Source of the DNA: a virus | DNA: 64,000 bases | Reading direction: 5' to 3' (one strand) | Virus record (IMG/VR): IMGVR_UViG_3300022932_000015 | Location: 1 to 64,000 of that record | Shown: positions 54,430 to 62,268 of the stretch, piece by piece | Layout of the letters: each line of letters opens with the position of its first letter | How positions within the stretch are numbered: position 1 is the first letter of the stretch | Notes under the pieces: model-generated | Databases searched by the model: none | What the model saw: only the letters and a program-made list of their open reading frames with translations | What the model was told of the DNA's origin: nothing | Position numbers and translations under genes: made by a program

Positions 54430-54828
54430 TTATAGTAAATACTTTGTAAAAGTCTGGAGAGTATTATCATACTTTATTCCTCCTGCTATTACATTTCCTG
54501 GTTCGCTTAATTTTATACCTGATATTATATACCATTTATCTATTGGCGCATTCGTATCAATATATATTGTTTTAGATCTGTTTTTATAGCTAACTGTTAC
54601 TTCATATACAGAATTATACTCTAATACTGCTATGAAATTGTTGTTAATCATCATATTAGATGAACTATTATTAGTTTTGTTTACTATTAATAATTCAAAC
54701 TCTTCTGAGTCTATAAATTTATTATCCACTTTTATACTTAAGTCAAGTTTTATAGTTTGTCCTATACTATTGAAGGATAATGCTACTAATGTGATTATTA
54801 GCATTAATGAAGTCATCATTTTTTTCAT
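54430..54828 (-). CDS. Secreted protein with signal peptide, 132 aa
   Basis: MKKMMTSLMLIITLVALSF followed by a likely cut after NSIGQ marks a signal peptide. The mature part is beta-rich (FELLIVNKTNNSSSNMMINN and VTVSYKNRSKTIYID) like a small Ig-like fold. Periplasmic or surface location; function unknown. Confidence 0.65.
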   Translation of the reverse strand: MKKMMTSLMLIITLVALSFNSIGQTIKLDLSIKVDNKFIDSEEFELLIVNKTNNSSSNMMINNNFIAVLEYNSVYEVTVSYKNRSKTIYIDTNAPIDKWYIISGIKLSEPGNVIAGGIKYDNTLQTFTKYLL

Positions 54829-54983
54829 TGGTTATTGTTTGTTTATGAGTTGTTAATTGAAGATTGCTAGGTGAATGTACATGTTTTGTGCTAATGTATG
54901 CTGTATCCATGACATTGAGTACCTTTCACTTGGTGTTCTGTCTAATGCGTTCATGGGTTTATTGTTTAATTGTTGTTTGAAAA

Positions 54984-55050
54984 CCTATTATATACCCATA
55001 AACATTAAAGAATTTCATTTCTAATGATTTACAATGGAATATATAATAGG
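54984..55050 (-). terminator. Long-loop inverted repeat after the 55058 gene
   Basis: An 11-bp stem (CCTATTATATA/TATATAATAGG) enclosing 45 nt and starting 7 nt past the stop codon. Confidence 0.6.
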
Positions 55051-55057
55051 CACTATT

Positions 55058-55390
55058 TTAGTTTAGATATACTTTCCTAGAAGATTTTATTGTTCTATCT
55101 AGTGTATATACATTGTTGTTTTCATATTTCTTTAAAGCCGTAATTAGATTATGATTGAATCTTAATACATCTCTTCTTAGATGTTCTTCTTTGGCTTCAT
55201 TCTCTAATCTTTTAGTTCTTGTAAATTCTACGTACTCTAATCTGTTTAGAGTTTGGCTAATTTCTTCACCTTTGTAGTTCTTTGCTTTTACTACTTCGTA
55301 TTGCACATCTTTGTTTTTCTCTGATCCATGTACTGGAACTATTGATGTACCTAGAAATATTGTTGTTGCTATGAATTTATGTTTTCTCAT
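55058..55390 (-). CDS. Secreted protein, 110 aa
   Basis: The N terminus (KHKFIATTIFLGTSIVPVHG) is a signal peptide; the mature part is helical and charged, with a Lys/Arg-rich C terminus. Function unknown. Confidence 0.55.
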   Translation of the reverse strand: MRKHKFIATTIFLGTSIVPVHGSEKNKDVQYEVVKAKNYKGEEISQTLNRLEYVEFTRTKRLENEAKEEHLRRDVLRFNHNLITALKKYENNNVYTLDRTIKSSRKVYLN

Positions 55391-55421
55391 ATTATTTATA
55401 TTAGTTATGTATTTGAAAAGT

Positions 55422-55459
55422 AGCTCTAACTACTTGTTGATTAGACTTTCGTTAGAGCT
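55422..55459 (-). terminator. Inverted repeat in the 55391-55573 gap
   Basis: A 9-bp stem (AGCTCTAAC/GTTAGAGCT) with a 20-nt loop, downstream of the 36-aa gene. Confidence 0.45.
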
Positions 55460-55573
55460 TGAAACTTTTATAAATCTTTAGTTTGGACTTACTGGTGCAA
55501 AGAATTATAGAACCACCTCACGTATAGTATTCTTGTCTAATTATCACATCAGATTCAAACCTAACTATCTTCT

Positions 55574-55684
55574 TTATAGTCCCATTGGAATATTTGATCC
55601 AACTACTAATATGCTTGTCATTTCTCCTGTTTGAGGATGTTGTACAATTTCATTGTATTTTACTACATTGTTTAAGGCTTTCAT
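55574..55684 (-). CDS. Short protein, 36 aa
   Basis: ATG at 55684 to TAA at 55574-55576. It encodes MKALNNVVKYNEIVQHPQTG, then a hydrophobic end (ILVVGSNIPMGL). Small size makes it tentative. It lies in the array of separate small genes. Confidence 0.4.
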   Translation of the reverse strand: MKALNNVVKYNEIVQHPQTGEMTSILVVGSNIPMGL

Positions 55685-55690
55685 AAGACA

Positions 55691-56177
55691 TTGTTTTAGA
55701 TTGTTTATATTTGTTGAATTGTATTGTTTATCTCTGGTTTTTACACTGATACCTCATTTGGCCTGGTCGCTGTTTTTATTGATCGAGTATTAGTGTCATC
55801 AAATCTACTTAACCCCTTATATGTTTGAATATTTGCAGTAGTTGAAAGTTAAGTTGCTACCTTTGAAGTAGCGAGATATTGATTATTATTTAATAAGTGT
55901 GCTGAATACTTGTTTTTACACTATTAACGACTTCTTATTAAATTTTTTTTAATGTTATTACCTGTCCGATTTCTAAGCGGAATAAAAAGATATAACCAAT
56001 CACCTCCATGTTAAGATTTAATACCGTCAAACGGAACACTTTGGAGCATTTTAAATTGAAATTATATCTATTATCTTTACACAGAACAACGACTACTTAG
56101 ATTAGTCTATAAGATACAAGATTTTATTCTTATACAATTTATATTTATTACTGTTCTGCTTCAAGCAGGTAAATGTG
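55691..56177. other. Non-coding interval with several hairpins
   Basis: No convincing gene. Short inverted repeats are visible: one around 55743-55796 (ACACTGATACCTC with GAGTATTAGTGT, using one G-U pair on the plus strand), one near 55853-55872 (GCTAC/GTAGC) and one at 56151-56173 (CTGCTTcAAGCAG) just past the stop of the lipoprotein gene. It could hold untranslated RNAs. Confidence 0.4.
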
Positions 56178-56483
56178 TTATATATTATCTCTTAGTATTA
56201 AGAGTTCAATATCACAATATTTTGAGCATTCACCTACAAATCTTTTGTTATCATATATTTTAATAGTATCTATGTGAATATCTAATTGATAATCTCTTAG
56301 ATGTACAAAATCTTTATGATGACTGAAATTTACTCTGAATGTATCATCTTGTAATTTACAATTGAATACATCTGATGAATCAGAATATCTAAATTCTTCT
56401 GGAAGATCTAATATTGGTTGTTTTGGTTGTTGTTTACAACTAACTAGTATTGTAATTAGGAGTAATGTTAATATTGTTTTCAT
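56178..56483 (-). CDS. Small lipoprotein, 101 aa
   Basis: A signal peptide with lipobox (LLLITILVSC) predicts lipid attachment at Cys16. The rest is acidic with short beta strands. Such small phage lipoproteins can block entry of related phages at the envelope; that role is only a possibility here. Confidence 0.65.
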   Translation of the reverse strand: MKTILTLLLITILVSCKQQPKQPILDLPEEFRYSDSSDVFNCKLQDDTFRVNFSHHKDFVHLRDYQLDIHIDTIKIYDNKRFVGECSKYCDIELLILRDNI

Positions 56484-56525
56484 AGTTTTATAGTATTATT
56501 GATTAATAATTCATTTATGATTTGA

Positions 56526-56687
56526 TCAAGGACAGTATAATAGAGTTATTATAGTAGATATTATTGCTTTAATTGTTAGTAATATTCTTGTTTTTTTATC
56601 AAACGATTCATAGAGCTCTATTAGTTTTATTCTATTTGGCCAATCTGTCATTATTGAAAATAGAAACATTATTGTTAATGTTATCAT
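56526..56687 (-). CDS. Small membrane protein, 53 aa
   Basis: ATG at 56687 to TGA at 56526-56528. Two hydrophobic segments (ITLTIMFLFSIM and AIISTIITLLYC) flank a charged loop. Tentative. Confidence 0.45.
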   Translation of the reverse strand: MITLTIMFLFSIMTDWPNRIKLIELYESFDKKTRILLTIKAIISTIITLLYCP

Positions 56688-56838
56688 CTTATTTGATTTA
56701 GCTATATTATTATTAGTGAATTGTAATATTGTGATTGTTGTTAAAGTGATGATTTGCTGGGTGTGAGTACAGTGCCAATCAATTGAACACTTAAATTACC
56801 AATCAAATCACTCTAAACTAATTAATTAGACTAATAGT

Positions 56839-56859
56839 CTCCTACCAATTTAGTAGGAG
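56839..56859 (-). terminator. Compact hairpin after the 56872 gene
   Basis: A 7-bp stem (CTCCTAC/GTAGGAG) with a 7-nt loop and further pairing outside it (CTAATAG/CTATTAATAG), 12 nt past the stop. Confidence 0.6.
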
Positions 56860-56871
56860 CTATTAATAGTG

Positions 56872-57039
56872 TTAAGATAAATAGATTATAGCATCACCTT
56901 CAAGTTTAATCCAAAGACTGTGTAATTCTTTTAATGGAAATAGAGTATATTTAGGGTCAGATGGTGTTTCATCATTAGTAAATCCTATTAAATAATGTCT
57001 ATCTCCAGCTTCTGTGTGTAATAAGATTGCATATTTCAT
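56872..57039 (-). CDS. Small protein, 55 aa
   Basis: ATG at 57039 to TAA at 56872-56874. Begins MKYAILLHTEAGDRHYLIGF and ends WIKLEGDAIIYLS. Composition and flanking hairpins on both sides support it. Function unknown. Confidence 0.6.
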   Translation of the reverse strand: MKYAILLHTEAGDRHYLIGFTNDETPSDPKYTLFPLKELHSLWIKLEGDAIIYLS

Positions 57040-57077
57040 GGTAGTTTATGTTTAATAGTTAATAATAGGTTAGTTAC

Positions 57078-57126
57078 AAAATCCCCAAGCCAGTATCACA
57101 AAAGTTACTCTGGTCATGGGGATTTT
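57078..57126 (-). terminator. Terminator after the 57144 lipoprotein gene
   Basis: A 10-bp stem (AAAATCCCCA/TGGGGATTTT) plus inner CCAG/CTGG pairing. The U-run on the minus strand fits a terminator. Confidence 0.7.
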
Positions 57127-57143
57127 TTCTGCAATCGTTCACT

Positions 57144-57590
57144 TTACAGCTTTTTTAAGTGTATTAGTTTACCACTTTTAGTCTTTATTATAGTCTCATT
57201 ATTACTTGCAGAGTAATTAAAAGACAGATATAGCTCTTTTCTATATACACTATCAATTATATCTAGTGATGTATTTACATACTCTAGTTTATATTTTAAT
57301 GTATCTTTTATTGAGCTATATGGATTGTGGTAAAATCCTTTGAATTTGTATTCAAATTTTGCGTCAGCCATTATTGTATCTGTTACTCCAGCTGGATTAT
57401 ATATAAATTGATATATCCCCTCAAGGCAAGCTCCATACTCTCCACATTTTGAGATTGGTTTCTCTATTTGTGGTGTATTTGGTTCTTCAATAGGCTTAAT
57501 TTCTTTTTTCTTGCAGCTAATCATTGTACATAACATCATTAATATTATACAGCTTATGATTAGGTTTAGTATTAACAATAGTTTTTTCAT
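57144..57590 (-). CDS. Lipoprotein, 148 aa
   Basis: A long hydrophobic signal ends in a lipobox-like CTMISC, followed by KKKEIKPIEEPN. The mature part is beta-rich (YKLEYVNTSLDIIDSVYRKE, YLSFNYSASNNETI). Outer-membrane or periplasmic lipoprotein; function unknown. Confidence 0.65.
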   Translation of the reverse strand: MKKLLLILNLIISCIILMMLCTMISCKKKEIKPIEEPNTPQIEKPISKCGEYGACLEGIYQFIYNPAGVTDTIMADAKFEYKFKGFYHNPYSSIKDTLKYKLEYVNTSLDIIDSVYRKELYLSFNYSASNNETIIKTKSGKLIHLKKL

Positions 57591-57608
57591 GATTTCTAGT
57601 TTTTAAGA

Positions 57609-57688
57609 AGCTTATTATTCTATCATATGTGTATGGAAACAAATTGGCATATTAGTCTCTGGACTTCACATGAGTTGAATAATAAGCT
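57609..57688 (-). terminator. Long-loop inverted repeat after the 57708 gene
   Basis: A 12-bp perfect stem (AGCTTATTATTC/GAATAATAAGCT) enclosing 56 nt. Confidence 0.6.
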
Positions 57689-57707
57689 ATATTTTATTAA
57701 GAGTAGT

Positions 57708-57974
57708 CTAATATTGTGTATCTGCTAATTGGAGTGATTTTAGGGAAGATTGAATACCTGCAGTTTTGACTGCAAATAAAACTGTTTTTATTTCACTAAT
57801 TAATTGATTATCAGCAATTTTATTGTTTGATACATTATTTATCTCTCTTTTTGTCATTCCAAATAACTCTTTGTAGATATTATTTATCCTATGTTCTACA
57901 GGTTTTGTATAAATAGGTAATTTAGTAGCTCTATCAATAATAGGCTTACCATTTTTAGATAATAATTGACTCAT
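57708..57974 (-). CDS. Hypothetical protein, 88 aa
   Basis: Not recognised. GKPIIDRATKLPIYTKPVEH near the start resembles the 163-aa gene at 40725; the rest is helical with an Asn-rich loop. Confidence 0.6.
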   Translation of the reverse strand: MSQLLSKNGKPIIDRATKLPIYTKPVEHRINNIYKELFGMTKREINNVSNNKIADNQLISEIKTVLFAVKTAGIQSSLKSLQLADTQY

Positions 57975-58003
57975 GTTTTCCAGTTTTAGTTGATTAATAA
58001 GTA

Positions 58004-58075
58004 ATTAGCTACTAACAATATACTACTATATGTAAAAGAGATATGATAGAGCGTAGTATGTTGAGAGTAGCTAAT
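58004..58075 (-). terminator. Long-loop inverted repeat after the 58083 gene
   Basis: A 10-bp stem (ATTAGCTACT/AGTAGCTAAT) with further internal pairing (ATACTAC/GTAGTAT), enclosing about 52 nt. Confidence 0.6.
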
Positions 58076-58082
58076 GTGTGAG

Positions 58083-58283
58083 TTATAGAATAGAGAACTC
58101 CAAGAATATTGTATCACCAGTGTAATGAGCTTTAAGTAAATCAGGATGTAGTTGATCTTTACTAATTGCTTCATAGTCCTCAGGTAGGATAATTACTGGT
58201 ATATCTTGGACTTTAGTTTGTTGTATAGCCCAACATGTGAATGCTATACAGAATATCAGGAATAGGCAGATTATAGTTTTCAT
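58083..58283 (-). CDS. Small signal-anchored protein, 66 aa
   Basis: A hydrophobic start (IICLFLIFCIAFTCWAI) is followed by a short soluble part (VQDIPVIILPEDYEAISKDQ). Single-pass membrane or exported protein; function unknown. Confidence 0.55.
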   Translation of the reverse strand: MKTIICLFLIFCIAFTCWAIQQTKVQDIPVIILPEDYEAISKDQLHPDLLKAHYTGDTIFLEFSIL

Positions 58284-58310
58284 AATATTAGTATTAATGT
58301 GTTAATAATA

Positions 58311-58372
58311 ACTCCTAACCTGCTAGTTTGCACTCACTCCTCAGAGAGGAAACAAGCATATTGGTTAGGAGT
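58311..58372 (-). terminator. Long-loop inverted repeat after the 58379 gene
   Basis: A 10-bp perfect stem (ACTCCTAACC/GGTTAGGAGT) enclosing 42 nt, starting 6 nt past the stop codon. Confidence 0.65.
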
Positions 58373-58378
58373 ATGTGA

Positions 58379-58645
58379 TTAAGCTAGGTGTAACCATTTA
58401 CCCATGAATACTTCACCAGATTGAGGATTAATCATCTCATGGTCTTGTACTTTGTATAATGGGAATAGCTCTGATTCTTGTATCTTAGTGCCAACATCTA
58501 CTTGCTTAGAGCCAGAGATATAGTAGGTTTCTTTCTTTACTTTGTCTCCAAAGATAGCACTTTTAATGATAGTCTCTGCTTGTAATTTAGTTACAAATCC
58601 TCCTTTGCTGTTAGGATTAGATTGAGTTGCCACAAATGTTTTCAT
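58379..58645 (-). CDS. Conserved small protein, 88 aa
   Basis: Beta-rich protein, MKTFVATQSNPNSKGGFVTK at the N terminus and GEVFMGKWLHLA at the C terminus. Not recognised. It is the first gene of the leftward block, beside the strand switch. Confidence 0.6.
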   Translation of the reverse strand: MKTFVATQSNPNSKGGFVTKLQAETIIKSAIFGDKVKKETYYISGSKQVDVGTKIQESELFPLYKVQDHEMINPQSGEVFMGKWLHLA

Positions 58646-58762
58646 AATTTCCAGTTATTAATACGTTGTATAGGAAACCATTTTCCTACAAAGTTTAGTA
58701 GGGGTAGTGTTTATTGGAGTGTTCTGAATAAACATATTCACAAAAAATTTTTAAAAAATTTA

Positions 58763-58794
58763 TTTGGTAGTTATATTATTAATGGCTACTTTTG
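58763..58794 (+). promoter_or_regulatory. Bacteroidota-type promoter for the rightward cluster
   Basis: TTTG at 58763-58766, 20 nt, then TACTTTTG at 58787-58794, matching the -33 TTG / -7 TAnnTTTG pattern. Transcription would start near 58800, about 38 nt before the first rightward gene, at the strand switch. Confidence 0.75.
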
Positions 58795-58837
58795 CTAGTA
58801 TAAAAATATAACAAAATTTTACTTAATAAAACAACCA

Positions 58838-59158
58838 ATGGAAAGAGAAGAAGCAATTGCTTTAGAAACAAAGCTTAGAAACAAGTTAAATGATATTGCC
58901 TATACATATTATAAAGAACCAAAGGATGAGGGTGTAGTAATACTAAGCTCTCTGTACCAAGAAGCTTTAAAACATTGTATGACAAGTTATACTATAGTAG
59001 GAGAAACTCTAGTAAAAGATAGTCCAAATAGTTCAGACAAAAGTATAGCTACATATACTGGGTTAAATGGATGTAAGTATATTTTGATCTTCACAGACAC
59101 TAAAGATACTGATAAATTTAAAGTATACATGAATCTTGATATAGATAAAAATGGCTAG
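58838..59158 (+). CDS. Hypothetical protein, 106 aa
   Basis: Not recognised. A helical N terminus (REEAIALETKLRNKLNDIAY) is followed by beta strands. First gene after the promoter; overlaps the next gene by 8 nt. Confidence 0.6.
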   Translation: MEREEAIALETKLRNKLNDIAYTYYKEPKDEGVVILSSLYQEALKHCMTSYTIVGETLVKDSPNSSDKSIATYTGLNGCKYILIFTDTKDTDKFKVYMNLDIDKNG

Positions 59159-59321
59159 TACATCAGAATACGAACAACATCAATTTTTTAAAATGTCTAA
59201 ACAAGAAATCAGAATTAAGGAATTGGTAAATCTTTTAAAGATAAATGCTAGAAGAACAGATAATACTAAAAAGACTATTAATATTGTAATAGAATTAATG
59301 AATTTATATTATGAAAAATAA
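59151..59321 (+). CDS. Small helical protein, 56 aa
   Basis: ATG at 59151 to TAA at 59319-59321, overlapping both neighbours. Helical and basic (KQEIRIKELVNLLKINARRT). Continuous tight packing supports it. Confidence 0.55.
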   Translation: MASTSEYEQHQFFKMSKQEIRIKELVNLLKINARRTDNTKKTINIVIELMNLYYEK

Positions 59322-59757
59322 ATATTATACACCAGAATTAGAAGAATTTCATATAGGATTTGAATATGAAGTCTTAATGGTATTAGATCAAGATACTTGG
59401 GATAATACAAAAATAAGCAAAGAAGGATTTAATCAGAACTTTGATAGAATCTTAAATCATCCAGAACAATGTAGAGTTAAATATCTAGATAAAGAAGATA
59501 TTGAAAGCTTTGGTTTCAGGAGAAATGGCAGATCAATAGATGATTGGTATTATCTAAACAAAACAGTAGAAAGAGCTTTATCAGCTCATAGAGATTACAG
59601 TATATCTATACAACATGATTTTGATACAAATCAAGGAATAGTAATTAGAGGTTTTGAATGGGAGGATTTAAAAGGAACAGAAGAAACGTTATATAGAGGA
59701 ACTTGCAAGAATAAATCAGAATTTAAAAAACTAATGAAACAACTAAACATATGCTAA
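59311..59757 (+). CDS. Conserved protein (EEFHIGFEYE motif), 148 aa
   Basis: Begins YYTPELEEFHIGFEYEVL and has an internal IVIRGFEWEDLKGTEET. The 'peieEFhvGFeyE' start recurs in proteins of gut phages and Bacteroidota; function unknown. Confidence 0.7.
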   Translation: MKNKYYTPELEEFHIGFEYEVLMVLDQDTWDNTKISKEGFNQNFDRILNHPEQCRVKYLDKEDIESFGFRRNGRSIDDWYYLNKTVERALSAHRDYSISIQHDFDTNQGIVIRGFEWEDLKGTEETLYRGTCKNKSEFKKLMKQLNIC

Positions 59758-59999
59758 CAAAACAAATCCTATATGATTTAGGGTGGGTAGAACATTCTGA
59801 TAGTTCAAAAGGACATCTTAATACTATTTATTTTCTAAATGAGTATGTATTAGATGTAATTCCAGAACCTACTTTAAATAGTAAAGAGTATATAATTAGG
59901 TTATCAAGAAAAGAAGATTATAATAATGCTTTCTATAAGGAATTATTTACAGATAAAGACACATTAGAATACACAATGAAACAATTAAATATAATATAA
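59751..59999 (+). CDS. Hypothetical protein, 82 aa
   Basis: Not recognised. LTKQILYDLGWVEHSDSSKG is followed by beta strands and a C-terminal TMKQLNII, echoing the end of the previous protein (MKQLNIC). Possibly paralogous or a recurring tail module. Overlaps by 7 nt and 1 nt with its neighbours. Confidence 0.6.
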   Translation: MLTKQILYDLGWVEHSDSSKGHLNTIYFLNEYVLDVIPEPTLNSKEYIIRLSRKEDYNNAFYKELFTDKDTLEYTMKQLNII

Positions 60000-60211
60000 T
60001 GAACACTTATTCAAAGAATTTCAAAGATTACCAAATTAAGTATGTGACTTATGAAGATGGTAAAAAAGTAATACACCTAAAAATGGGTGTAAAGAAAAGA
60101 TGGTATGGAGATCATTTGAATTATGATAGTATGAGTCAGATAATCAATATAGATACAATCTTCAAGCTAAATGAAGCTCATAAAAGATTAAAAAAAGAAG
60201 AAGAATACTAG
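59999..60211 (+). CDS. Hypothetical protein, 70 aa
   Basis: Not recognised. Basic, with a strand-rich N terminus (YQIKYVTYEDGKKVIHLKM). Last gene of the first rightward cluster. Confidence 0.55.
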   Translation: MNTYSKNFKDYQIKYVTYEDGKKVIHLKMGVKKRWYGDHLNYDSMSQIINIDTIFKLNEAHKRLKKEEEY

Positions 60212-60231
60212 GTTTTCTAAGAAAAAATGCT

Positions 60232-60239
60232 TATATTTG
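60232..60239 (+). promoter_or_regulatory. Possible -7 element ahead of the structured interval
   Basis: TATATTTG matches TAnnTTTG. No clean TTG lies 20 nt upstream, so this promoter is weaker or activator-dependent. Confidence 0.45.
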
Positions 60240-60244
60240 TATAG

Positions 60245-60560
60245 TACACCTGTGGTTAACACAGACCACCCACGAGGGACTTAGTTAAATAGTGGGTTAG
60301 AAGTTGGATAATAGTCTGCAGACTTGAAATAATAGTCAAACATAGCTGGATGAAGTTTCTCCGATAGTGTAAAAAGGTTCTTTATAGAGGGATTAATACA
60401 TTGGGAACATGAGCTACAAGGTAGGCTTTTGAATTGACAAGACAAAGTTTCCATTAGGGCTAAATACTGGTATTATGAAATCTAAGAACTAATCCAAAAA
60501 GACGAGTCTAACTCTGAAGGGGAAAACTATGTTTAATTATAATCAACTTAGTTATATAAT
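60245..60560 (+). ncRNA. Candidate structured non-coding RNA
   Basis: About 315 nt without a gene, richer in GC than its surroundings, following a -7 element. Hairpins: CTGTG/CACAG (60250-60264), ACCCAC/GTGGGT (60268-60297) and a 12-nt palindrome AGTCTGCAGACT (60313-60324). I do not match it to a known RNA family. It could be a regulatory RNA or a long leader. Confidence 0.4.
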
Positions 60561-60564
60561 AAAT

Positions 60565-60595
60565 TTGGTTATTATAACAAATGTTGTTATATTTG
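60565..60595 (+). promoter_or_regulatory. Bacteroidota-type promoter before the packaging cluster
   Basis: TTG at 60565-60567, 20 nt, then TATATTTG at 60588-60595. The expected start lies at about 60600, right at the ATG at 60599, so the message could be nearly leaderless. Confidence 0.7.
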
Positions 60596-60598
60596 TAT

Positions 60599-60922
60599 AT
60601 GGACACATTGAACATAAACATACCCTCTAAAAACATTACACGTTCTATCCTAGAATTATTGAATCCTTATTTAGGATACCTTACTCCCGTAGAGCTATCT
60701 CTTGTAGACTTAATTATAAGCAATAATATATCTAAAATAGATAGTACAACAAGAGCTAAGATTAGAGGATTGTCTAATTTAGACAAATACACATTTAACA
60801 ACTATATCAAAAAGTTAAAAGATAAACAAGTATTGTTATTAAAAGATAATATCTTACTTATGAATCCAAAGATAGTAGGAATGACTAAGTCTAAATCTAT
60901 TAATGTAAGTTTCTATGAGTAG
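60599..60922 (+). CDS. Winged-helix-like protein, about 107 aa
   Basis: Start at ATG 60599 (MDTLNINIPS); a start at 60581 would overlap the -7 element. YLTPVELSLVDLIISNN, NLDKYTFNNYIKKLKDKQVL and a following strand pair look like a winged helix-turn-helix. Probably a DNA-binding regulator or small packaging factor at the head of the cluster that leads to TerL. Ends in TAG. Confidence 0.6.
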   Translation: MDTLNINIPSKNITRSILELLNPYLGYLTPVELSLVDLIISNNISKIDSTTRAKIRGLSNLDKYTFNNYIKKLKDKQVLLLKDNILLMNPKIVGMTKSKSINVSFYE

Positions 60923-61142
60923 TAGCAAATTGTATGATGAGATTATTAATATTCTTTATGAAAAGTTTAAAGACTTTAGAATCTCTAAAGCTGAGATAGA
61001 AAGAATGGTGGATTCTCAGTTTAAAGTAGCTAGAGAGAGTATAGGAAAGAAACAAGCAGAAGTAACCATGTTTCCATATTTAGGAAAAGTAGTACCAACT
61101 AAAGCACACCAAAGATATGTCAATAGTAAACAAAAGTCTTGA
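60915..61142 (+). CDS. Hypothetical protein, 75 aa
   Basis: Not recognised. Helical N terminus (ILYEKFKDFRISKAEIERMV) resembling small crAss-like proteins that precede packaging genes; ends in a basic tail. Overlaps both neighbours. Confidence 0.6.
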   Translation: MSSSKLYDEIINILYEKFKDFRISKAEIERMVDSQFKVARESIGKKQAEVTMFPYLGKVVPTKAHQRYVNSKQKS

Positions 61143-61326
61143 GATCATAAACGGATGGGGAAATTATATATTTCCTAGTAGTGAAGTTGAAGAGCTAGCT
61201 AAAAAGAGAGCTGAGATATGTGGTCCTTGTGAAAACAATGTAGATGGAAAATGTGCTATTTGCCACTGTCCATTAGTAGCTAAGACTAGAAGTACAATAT
61301 CTAATTGTCCAATACAACTATGGTAG
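61117..61326 (+). CDS. Cys-rich zinc-binding protein, 69 aa
   Basis: CGPCENNVDGKCAICHCPL, followed by NCPIQLW, gives six to seven Cys, a zinc-finger-like arrangement known from small phage and Bacteroidota proteins. Two consecutive TAG codons end it. Confidence 0.7.
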   Translation: MSIVNKSLEIINGWGNYIFPSSEVEELAKKRAEICGPCENNVDGKCAICHCPLVAKTRSTISNCPIQLW

Positions 61327-61589
61327 TAGAGTTTGAAGTTATAAATAGCTATCCAGTGTTGGATAAGGGAGTTAGTTGTGCTAGATACATTCCTAGGAGA
61401 ACTACTCAAAAGAAACTGTTTACCATAGAGAATATGGAGGTAGAGGAGTATAGTGATTTCAATGGTAGAGTTTGTTCTAGGTATTGTACAACTAAGTATG
61501 GTACAGATTATTACAGACTCAATATCCCATATGAGACTATGAAGACCAAATATTTTATGCCAATAGAAGTAAAAGGATTAGGAAAATAA
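61320..61589 (+). CDS. Hypothetical protein, 89 aa
   Basis: ATG at 61320 preferred over a TTG at 61305. Strand-rich, with VSCARYIPRRTTQKKLFTIE. Not recognised. Confidence 0.55.
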   Translation: MVVEFEVINSYPVLDKGVSCARYIPRRTTQKKLFTIENMEVEEYSDFNGRVCSRYCTTKYGTDYYRLNIPYETMKTKYFMPIEVKGLGK

Positions 61590-61990
61590 TGCAAAAAGAA
61601 ATACTAATACCTATATATGGATGCTCAGTATTTGTCCAAGTAACTAATGATATATTAGCTGCTAACAAATATTTAAAGTTACACTATGGTATTAGTGAAG
61701 ATCTTTCAGATTGTAGAGGAATAGTTTTTAACCAAATATCACCTGTCTATAAAGCTAGGATATTTGTTATGCTAATACAATACAATGAGAATAAAAAGGA
61801 GTATTGGGATACCATAGGACATGAGATGATGCATTTAACTCAAGACATTCTTGAATCAAGACAAATATATTTTAAAAGGAAAGATTCTAATGAATCATAT
61901 GCTTACATACAAGGCCATCTAATGGCAGATACATATGATTTATTTGACAAAGCGTATAACAAATATAAACGATTAAAAACTAAAAATTAA
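61589..61990 (+). CDS. Putative zincin metalloprotease, 133 aa
   Basis: YWDTIGHEMMHLTQDIL contains HExxH (His78, Glu79, His82). A later Glu-containing helix could hold the third ligand. It could process virion or host proteins. It lies among the genes before TerL. Confidence 0.6.
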   Translation: MQKEILIPIYGCSVFVQVTNDILAANKYLKLHYGISEDLSDCRGIVFNQISPVYKARIFVMLIQYNENKKEYWDTIGHEMMHLTQDILESRQIYFKRKDSNESYAYIQGHLMADTYDLFDKAYNKYKRLKTKN

Positions 61991-61995
61991 AAACT

Positions 61996-62262
61996 ATGGA
62001 AGAAAAAATCAAAAATCTTAGTGAATTAGAAATAATCAATAACAAAATTAGTGAAATAAACAAAGTACTTGGTCTTTTGAATACTAAATTGTTAAATAAT
62101 TTAAATACATTAAGAGGAGAAACTATAGATAAAAAGGAAGTTAACAATCCAAAGTCAGAGCCTAATGGTTTAATTGAAAAGTTAAATTGTGAAGTATCTT
62201 GCATAGAAAATAGACTGGGTGATCTTGAATTAATGTTAATTGATTTAGCTCATTACATTTAA
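61996..62262 (+). CDS. Coiled-coil protein, 88 aa
   Basis: Lys/Glu/Asn/Leu-rich heptads cover most of the chain (IINNKISEINKVLGLLNTKL). It may oligomerise; function unknown. Confidence 0.6.
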   Translation: MEEKIKNLSELEIINNKISEINKVLGLLNTKLLNNLNTLRGETIDKKEVNNPKSEPNGLIEKLNCEVSCIENRLGDLELMLIDLAHYI

Positions 62263-62268
62263 GATATT

